Assembly (NCBI GenBank): GCA_016929795.1
Contig: JAFGIA010000037.1
Coordinates: forward strand, 1 to 64,000
Direction: 5' to 3'
DNA length: 64,000 nucleotides
DNA from: Anaerolineae bacterium
Lineage (GTDB): Bacteria > Chloroflexota > Anaerolineae > JAAYZQ01
A model generated the notes under the pieces. That model worked only from the letters and a program-made list of their open reading frames with translations. It made no database searches and had not been told where the DNA came from. Positions 60,501-64,000 of the stretch are shown piece after piece. The translations under genes were made by a program, and so were the position numbers. The stretch's first letter is position 1; each line of letters begins with the position of its first letter.

Positions 60501-60706
60501 GGCTTACCCCAGAGCTCCTGCCCTGCCAGCATCCCGGAATGCCTCTGGGTGCGGCTTATTCGTGGCTAGACAGCAGCATTGCGCCCCGGACTTTGTGCGT
60601 GTACACAATAGAGGTCATCGACACTTCCGGCAGGGCCGCGCTCTCCTACTCGATCTCTTTTGCACCCTACGCCTTCCGCACCTATCTACCTCTCCTTCAT
60701 CGTTAG
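57539..60706 (+). CDS. Exported seven-blade FG-GAP protein with Ig-like and WETASEID domains
   Basis: This 1055-residue protein starts at GTG 57539 with GAGGAGGG just upstream. A signal peptide (about 18-42) is followed by seven FG-GAP/VCBS-type repeats (about 130-515), each with a Ca-binding loop such as DLNDDGYLDIV and a linking YIYWGSASGYS strand; seven blades predict an integrin-alpha-like propeller. Later come a discoidin/Ig-like region (about 530-755), a BIG-type domain near 758 (SISPNSSSLTAGTTQSY), and an FN3-like domain (about 941-1045) with LAWETASEIDVLGFHLYRS. It ends TYLPLLHR. Likely a surface adhesion or scaffold protein. It is the last gene before the terminator. Confidence 0.85.
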   Translation: MISNRCVRKQCASSLGPTATIALLLGLLFAIGHYTIALAARQDDARGYWSDTFTDATGISSSVDTVVDVPNERVVLDGVNAFAYSDWSGGSGLDVTTVPTDRYLEGQGVDVTAAGALRLGATMRAGSTLPDLNGDGYPDLFFSNYFSGIEGGGGTRDTESYLYYGSSTGFSTSNRLNLPAWGGNGAAVADLNDDGYLDIVICEYTEAGSHIYWGSADGYSETNRTLLDADNVVAASAADLDADGDLDLVLAVVHAHTYAFQTNSYIYWNVAGGFSNTNRSPLPTIGAMSTFVVDLDQDGYLDIIFGNYRTNLSLEPSTFMIDSYIYWGSSTGYSEDNRDGLPTVGVHGTSVADLDDDGYLDIVFSNRHTAVDHNYVYNIDSYVYWGSASGYSAADRTSLPTLGAYGNSVADLNNDGYLDIVFANHQSAEHTHTVDSYIYWGSASGYSTASRNSLPTLGAAGVVVGDLNQDGYPDITFSNRRNGADHDQDSYVYWGSDGGYSTANRTGLPTHGALGVVAVGSQLFPGNTAFGSVYAEPITDSTTIADAMITPAVYPAAGVLTSAAFDAGSTQTWASVVWHTTIPDGTGIMLELATSNDNVTWSGWQVIAAESVTGTNTMALSLPDARYIRYRATLSSSSNHRLTPTLYDVELRYDYAPSGSVTSAAVTPAILNGWDVVTWTVALEPGHEVSVQVLDDGGSVLPDSVLPGNEAGFTGGTADLSSLDPGIYPALALRAVLARNSEASSPALEAWGLSWFAAPASLSISPNSSSLTAGTTQSYAVTAYDGYGKVWDATSSASFAIMPEAGGSWASNVYTSERAGSWVVTATLQGVEVTAVLEVSPAAMASVRIDTAAAGSGEPVDDVLVRSGDTLTVWGASYDAYDNHVADISLTWSGTGVVEGQLAPTRGFSTTFSASTIGEGTIHAEYVGGFTDDTGTITVIEPTAVTLISFTAGTEANGVRLAWETASEIDVLGFHLYRSHVPGTLGQRLTPELLPCQHPGMPLGAAYSWLDSSIAPRTLCVYTIEVIDTSGRAALSYSISFAPYAFRTYLPLLHR
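57929..59090 (+). repeat. Seven diverged FG-GAP coding repeats
   Basis: Ca-loop codons begin near 57929, 58106, 58253, 58418, 58595, 58768 and 58934, spacings of 147-177 bp. Each unit encodes a DLN/D-DGYLDI loop plus a YIYWGS-GYS strand. Variation between units is moderate, indicating duplication followed by divergence. Confidence 0.85.
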
Positions 60707-60727
60707 CCAGTCCAGCACGCGTAGGCA

Positions 60728-60761
60728 AATCCCGGCCTCCTTCGGAGGCCGGGATTTTTTT
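60728..60761 (+). terminator. Strong rho-independent terminator of the large operon
   Basis: AATCCCGGCCTC (60728-60739) pairs perfectly with GAGGCCGGGATT (60745-60756) around the 5-nt loop CTTCG, and T residues run from 60755 to 60761. It lies 22 bp after the stop at 60706. It is the only strong intrinsic terminator I noticed in the window. Confidence 0.93.
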
Positions 60762-61134
60762 ATGCCCTCGCATGGTACCTTGATCCCATTGACACAAGCC
60801 AGGATGGCGGCTATACTCTCCTGAGCGGCACCGGTTGCGCAGTGTACGCCTGACGCACAGACGCAAAAACCATGGTCCGCGAATGACACTGACCTATGTA
60901 GACAGATTTCTTGAATATGCGCTCTGGCAGCCCATCATCGGCGTTATTCCCATGCATTGCCGCCTCACAAAAATGTCTGGACACAAGGGCTGCCGATCAC
61001 GACGGATTCTCGCCGACGAGTCTGAACCAGACATCGAACCATTCTCGACTCCAACAGCCTGATACACCACCGACCTGGTTGCTGCTGTGTACAGTCGCAC
61101 GGAGCATGCACGAGCGCAAACCATAGGAGGCTTG
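60762..61134. other. Intergenic region with promoter and long leader
   Basis: This gap of about 370 bp holds a near-consensus promoter at 60789-60817 and then about 310 nt of transcribed leader before ATG 61135. A short open frame inside it (60835-61062, 75 codons) has no ribosome-binding site or recognisable content. No known riboswitch pattern was recognised; a small GTCTG/CAGAC hairpin at 61020-61032 was the only structure noted. Confidence 0.6.
60789..60817 (+). promoter_or_regulatory. Near-consensus sigma-70 promoter
   Basis: TTGACA (60789-60794) and TATACT (60812-60817) are exactly 17 bp apart. The predicted transcription start is near 60824. It lies downstream of the terminator and drives the second operon beginning at 61135. 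Confidence 0.78.
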
Positions 61135-62595
61135 ATGCTTGCTGCAAACTCGAGACTGTGGTACGTTGTGCTGCCTGTGGCCGCGCTGTTGTTGAGCGCG
61201 ATGCCTGCACAAGGGGGCATCAGCGCGGTAACACCGACCACAGAGCCGGGCACCCTCGTGACGCAAGCCGGGACGCGCATCGTCAACGCACCTTATGACG
61301 TGCCGGGAGAACAGGCGGCCATTCTCTGGTTTGGCCGGGTGACGCCTACGCTCAACGCGGTGGATGCGCGCGTTAGCTACAAGCCAAACTATCTGTACGT
61401 CCGCGTTGCCTCTATCGACCGGCGCCTGTGGTACGACAAGTCGCCTTCCGCTGATGACCTGGTAAACTGGGATGCGGTGAGTTTGTACCTGCGCACCACA
61501 GGCAACGGTGGCAGCACGCCTGACGCGTCGTCCTTCCGGCTCGACGCGCAGCTCACCGGTTGGACGAGGACAGACGAGGACGAGGCCACCTACCGGGGCG
61601 ATGGCACCGGTTGGTCCCCGGTAAGCATACCCATGACCACGACAGCCGAGTGGCGAGGCAGTGCCCCCAACGACGAGCTGGACGACAGAGCGTGGGTGGT
61701 TACCTACAGGATTCCCTACAAGAGTCTCGGCATCGACGGTCCGCCCGCGGCGAGGACCGTGTGGGGCATGGCTTTGATTGCCCACGACCGAGATGAGGCG
61801 GAAGGACCTCCTGCCACTGCGCAGCGCTGGCCCGAGATGATGGACCCTGCCGAGCCTGCCACGTGGGGGCAACTGCACTTTGGTCTGCCAGCGTACGAGC
61901 CGTCGCGCGGCGCCACCAAAGGGAGCGTGACCATTCGCCACGGCCTAGACGGAGCTGTGGTCGCCGATGCCGACGTGGGTGGCAGCAGTGTGTGTGGCGA
62001 TCCCGCCATGCCCGACTATTTCTCCACCTGGGGAGGGCTCAATTGGGCAGGTAAGATATTTGTGAACATTCAGAACCTCGGCGACACGGGCGACTGGCCC
62101 TGCTTTTCGCGGACATATATCACTTTTCCGTTGGACCGTGTGCCGCCAGGACAACAGATCGTATCAGCAACGTTGACGCTCTATCTGACGGGCGGCGCAG
62201 GACAACACAGCAATCCAGGCCCGGAACGGTCCCTCATCCAGGTGCTGACGGTGGATGAGGGTTGGGAAGAGAGCGCGTTGACCTGGAACAACGCTCCGCT
62301 GGCGAAAGAAAATGTAGCCGCTACCTGGGTCGACCCGGTGCTTTCTGTGCCGCCGACACCCGGCATCGCCTATCACTGGGATGTCAGCCGTGCCGTCGCG
62401 CAGGCGTACGCCGCAAGCACGTCTCTTCATCTTGCCCTGTACGAGTCGGACTGGGCGTATCACAGTGGCAAATACTTTCACTCTTCGGACGTAGGAGATT
62501 GGAACGCAACAGGCCGTCCCACCCTCACCGTGACGTGGGGCAGTGCGGATGATGTTGTGACCATCTACGTTCCGCTGGTAATGAGAGGAGACTGA
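61135..62595 (+). CDS. Exported CBM9-like/DNRLRE domain protein
   Basis: This 486-residue protein starts at ATG 61135, with AGGAGG at 61125-61130; a GTG further upstream is less likely. A signal peptide (about 7-27, cleavage near AQG-GIS) precedes a CBM9-like beta sandwich (about 45-260; YLYVRVASIDRRLWYD, WDAVSLYLRT). A DNRLRE-type domain (about 280-475) follows, with TYITFPLDRVPPGQQIVSAT and LTVDEGWEESALTWNNAP. Such domains bind carbohydrate or form surface fibres. It ends IYVPLVMRGD, a variant of the Y-L-P-L tail seen in the large operon. Confidence 0.82.
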   Translation: MLAANSRLWYVVLPVAALLLSAMPAQGGISAVTPTTEPGTLVTQAGTRIVNAPYDVPGEQAAILWFGRVTPTLNAVDARVSYKPNYLYVRVASIDRRLWYDKSPSADDLVNWDAVSLYLRTTGNGGSTPDASSFRLDAQLTGWTRTDEDEATYRGDGTGWSPVSIPMTTTAEWRGSAPNDELDDRAWVVTYRIPYKSLGIDGPPAARTVWGMALIAHDRDEAEGPPATAQRWPEMMDPAEPATWGQLHFGLPAYEPSRGATKGSVTIRHGLDGAVVADADVGGSSVCGDPAMPDYFSTWGGLNWAGKIFVNIQNLGDTGDWPCFSRTYITFPLDRVPPGQQIVSATLTLYLTGGAGQHSNPGPERSLIQVLTVDEGWEESALTWNNAPLAKENVAATWVDPVLSVPPTPGIAYHWDVSRAVAQAYAASTSLHLALYESDWAYHSGKYFHSSDVGDWNATGRPTLTVTWGSADDVVTIYVPLVMRGD

Positions 62596-62599
62596 TCCG

Positions 62600-64000
62600 G
62601 TGCGACGACAGAAATGGGTAAAGTGGGAAGGCATCGTGGCGCCACGCTGCGAGACCTGCCGAGGCGGAGCCGTGCTTGCTATCGTTGTCTGCACGATCAC
62701 ATTCTTACTGGTAGCCGGCCTGCCGCCGCACGCAGGCAGTGACGTCCATGCCGACAGCCACAGTTGCGGCGTGAGCGGGAGCACCAGCGCGGCGACACTC
62801 GACGACGGCGAATGGCCGATGCTCGCGGCGAATCCACAGAGAACGTCGTGGAACAGCGAAGAGGTACGCGGCGTGCTGCAGCCGGTCTGGTACCGGCCTA
62901 TCGAGCCGTATATCTCGCCAAAGACGCAGGTCATTGCCGCGTACGACAGGCTCTATATCTCCACGGCAAGAGGATTGTACGTGCTGTACACGGGAACCGG
63001 CACGGCCGGCAGCGCCGGTGAGATTGCCTGGGTCTACCCTACTGAGCTACCTATGGGTCACTCGCCGACCGTATACAACGGCGTGGTGTACGTGGGCGGG
63101 CTCGATCACAAGCTGCACACCATCGATGCCCTGACCGGCCAGCCGTTGTGGACGTTCGAAGGAGGCGCTGGCTTTGAGACCAACCCACTGGTCATCGGCG
63201 ACGTCGTCTACCTTGGCAACCGCGATGGCTATATGTACGCTATCTATGGCCATAATCACCCCAATGCCGGGACTCTGAAATGGAAGTACCGATCCGGTGG
63301 CCCGATTCTCTTCTCTGCGGCATACGACGACGGCGTCCTTTACTTTGCCGCAAATGATTCGCACGCATATGCACTGGACGTGAGTGATGGCAACCTTGTC
63401 TGGAAGTCGGCCAAACTCCCCGGGCCGGGGTTCTACTCCTGGTGGCCCGTGGTGCACGAGGGGGTTGTCGTGTTTGCCAGCGGCCACAACTATCGCGCCT
63501 GGCTCGATCCAGACAAGGACCACGATTTGCAGAGCAGGGAAAAGGAAGATCTCTATCCCGGCTGGCAGAATCTGACGAACGAGGTGCTTTTGGGCACACG
63601 CTCGTCGAGCCCGCCTTACCTGGTGAACGCCCGCCCGATTCTCGACTACCACGAGGAGAAACCATGGCGAAGAACCTACCTCGTGCTCGACCGGCAGACG
63701 GGGGAGGAGGTGACGTACGACTTTGACAGCGATGGCAAGGCCGAGTACGCGCCGATCACCTGGTTCAATACACATGGGGCGAGTACGCGCTATCCGCCGC
63801 TCGTTGGTACCGACGGTCGCCTCTACCAGTCGATGCACTATGTCCAGATGCCCGACACCCCTATCTCGCGGGGGCACATCGTTGGTTGGATGCTTGATAC
63901 TCCTTCCTATACGACGCCAAGTGCTGTAAGCAATGCGGTGGACGAGCCTATCGCGTATTCGGCGGGAGGCAACCTGATCTACTGGAGCCGGCACCGCGAC
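62600..64000 (+). CDS. PQQ-like beta-propeller exported protein, partial
   Basis: The frame from GTG 62600 stays open through all 467 codons to the window end, so the C-terminus is missing. GAGGAG at 62585-62590 precedes the start, 4 bp after the previous stop. An N-terminal hydrophobic segment (about 25-43) fits a signal peptide or anchor. The rest has PQQ/BamB-like blades: VVYVGGLDHKLHTIDALTG, VVYLGNRDGYMYAIYG, VLYFAANDSHAYALDVSDG. No quinone-enzyme catalytic motif is seen, so a structural or binding propeller is likely. It is co-transcribed with the DNRLRE protein. Confidence 0.85.
   Translation, partial: MRRQKWVKWEGIVAPRCETCRGGAVLAIVVCTITFLLVAGLPPHAGSDVHADSHSCGVSGSTSAATLDDGEWPMLAANPQRTSWNSEEVRGVLQPVWYRPIEPYISPKTQVIAAYDRLYISTARGLYVLYTGTGTAGSAGEIAWVYPTELPMGHSPTVYNGVVYVGGLDHKLHTIDALTGQPLWTFEGGAGFETNPLVIGDVVYLGNRDGYMYAIYGHNHPNAGTLKWKYRSGGPILFSAAYDDGVLYFAANDSHAYALDVSDGNLVWKSAKLPGPGFYSWWPVVHEGVVVFASGHNYRAWLDPDKDHDLQSREKEDLYPGWQNLTNEVLLGTRSSSPPYLVNARPILDYHEEKPWRRTYLVLDRQTGEEVTYDFDSDGKAEYAPITWFNTHGASTRYPPLVGTDGRLYQSMHYVQMPDTPISRGHIVGWMLDTPSYTTPSAVSNAVDEPIAYSAGGNLIYWSRHRD

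Noticed and set aside
60835..61062. A 75-codon open frame in the leader before the DNRLRE gene
   Set aside because: No ribosome-binding site, no recognisable motif and mixed composition; it is better seen as part of the untranslated leader.
60824..61134. Possible c-di-GMP or other riboswitch in the long leader
   Set aside because: ACGCACAGACGCAAA loosely recalls part of the GEMM motif, but the remaining conserved elements and pairing could not be found.

Overview
The window is GC-rich bacterial DNA coding almost entirely on the + strand. It reads as a very large extracellular-polysaccharide and cell-surface locus from a Chloroflexota-like bacterium. That assignment is an inference. It rests on the many exported proteins with a C-terminal domain containing WETASEID-LGF-LYRS, the short Y-L-P-L type protein tails, frequent GTG/TTG starts, and the mix of AftB-like GT-C proteins and DUF362-type proteins. 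No rRNA, tRNA, CRISPR array, transposase or phage gene was found.

Layout. (1) 1-1912: two OmpR/PhoB-type response regulators, the second lacking the phosphoacceptor Asp, with possible operator sites around them. No histidine kinase is present. (2) 1913-60706: 39 tightly packed co-directional genes with no intergenic gap above about 90 bp and many ATGA/GTGA overlaps, closed by a strong intrinsic terminator at 60728-60761. This run has sub-blocks: a Wzy-like polymerase and first transferases (1913-6746); an acyl-carrier, acyl-ligase and amidotransferase trio (6792-10686); Asp-box propeller proteins alternating with a polysaccharide deacetylase, a Tat-exported DUF362 protein and an acyltransferase (10683-19605); an ABC glycan exporter with a phosphodiesterase and a GNAT (19621-24506); a glycosyltransferase block with a second Wzy/WaaL-like protein and a sulfotransferase (24539-36144); a Wzz/tyrosine autokinase (36160-37785); a beta-helix surface protein, membrane transferases, a radical SAM enzyme and an epimerase (37801-46593); and exported toroid-like proteins, a UbiA prenyltransferase, an FAD reductase, a PEP-utilising-type protein, a Wzx flippase, a last GT2 and a seven-blade FG-GAP protein (46590-60706). 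(3) 60762-64000: a new transcription unit from a near-consensus promoter, encoding a CBM9-like/DNRLRE exported protein and a PQQ-like propeller protein cut by the window end.

How it fits together. At least 11 soluble or membrane-linked transferases (nine GT2, two GT4) and two or three GT-C proteins would assemble one or more glycans on a lipid carrier. Both export routes, ABC (Wzm/Wzt) and Wzx/Wzy, are encoded. The Wzz/kinase would set chain length. Deacetylase, acyltransferase, sulfotransferase and possibly the acyl-carrier trio would decorate the glycan. Large exported propeller, helix and toroid proteins are probably structural or glycan-binding parts of the same envelope. The set resembles exosortase-A (XrtA) loci in several accessory genes, but no exosortase or sortase is visible.
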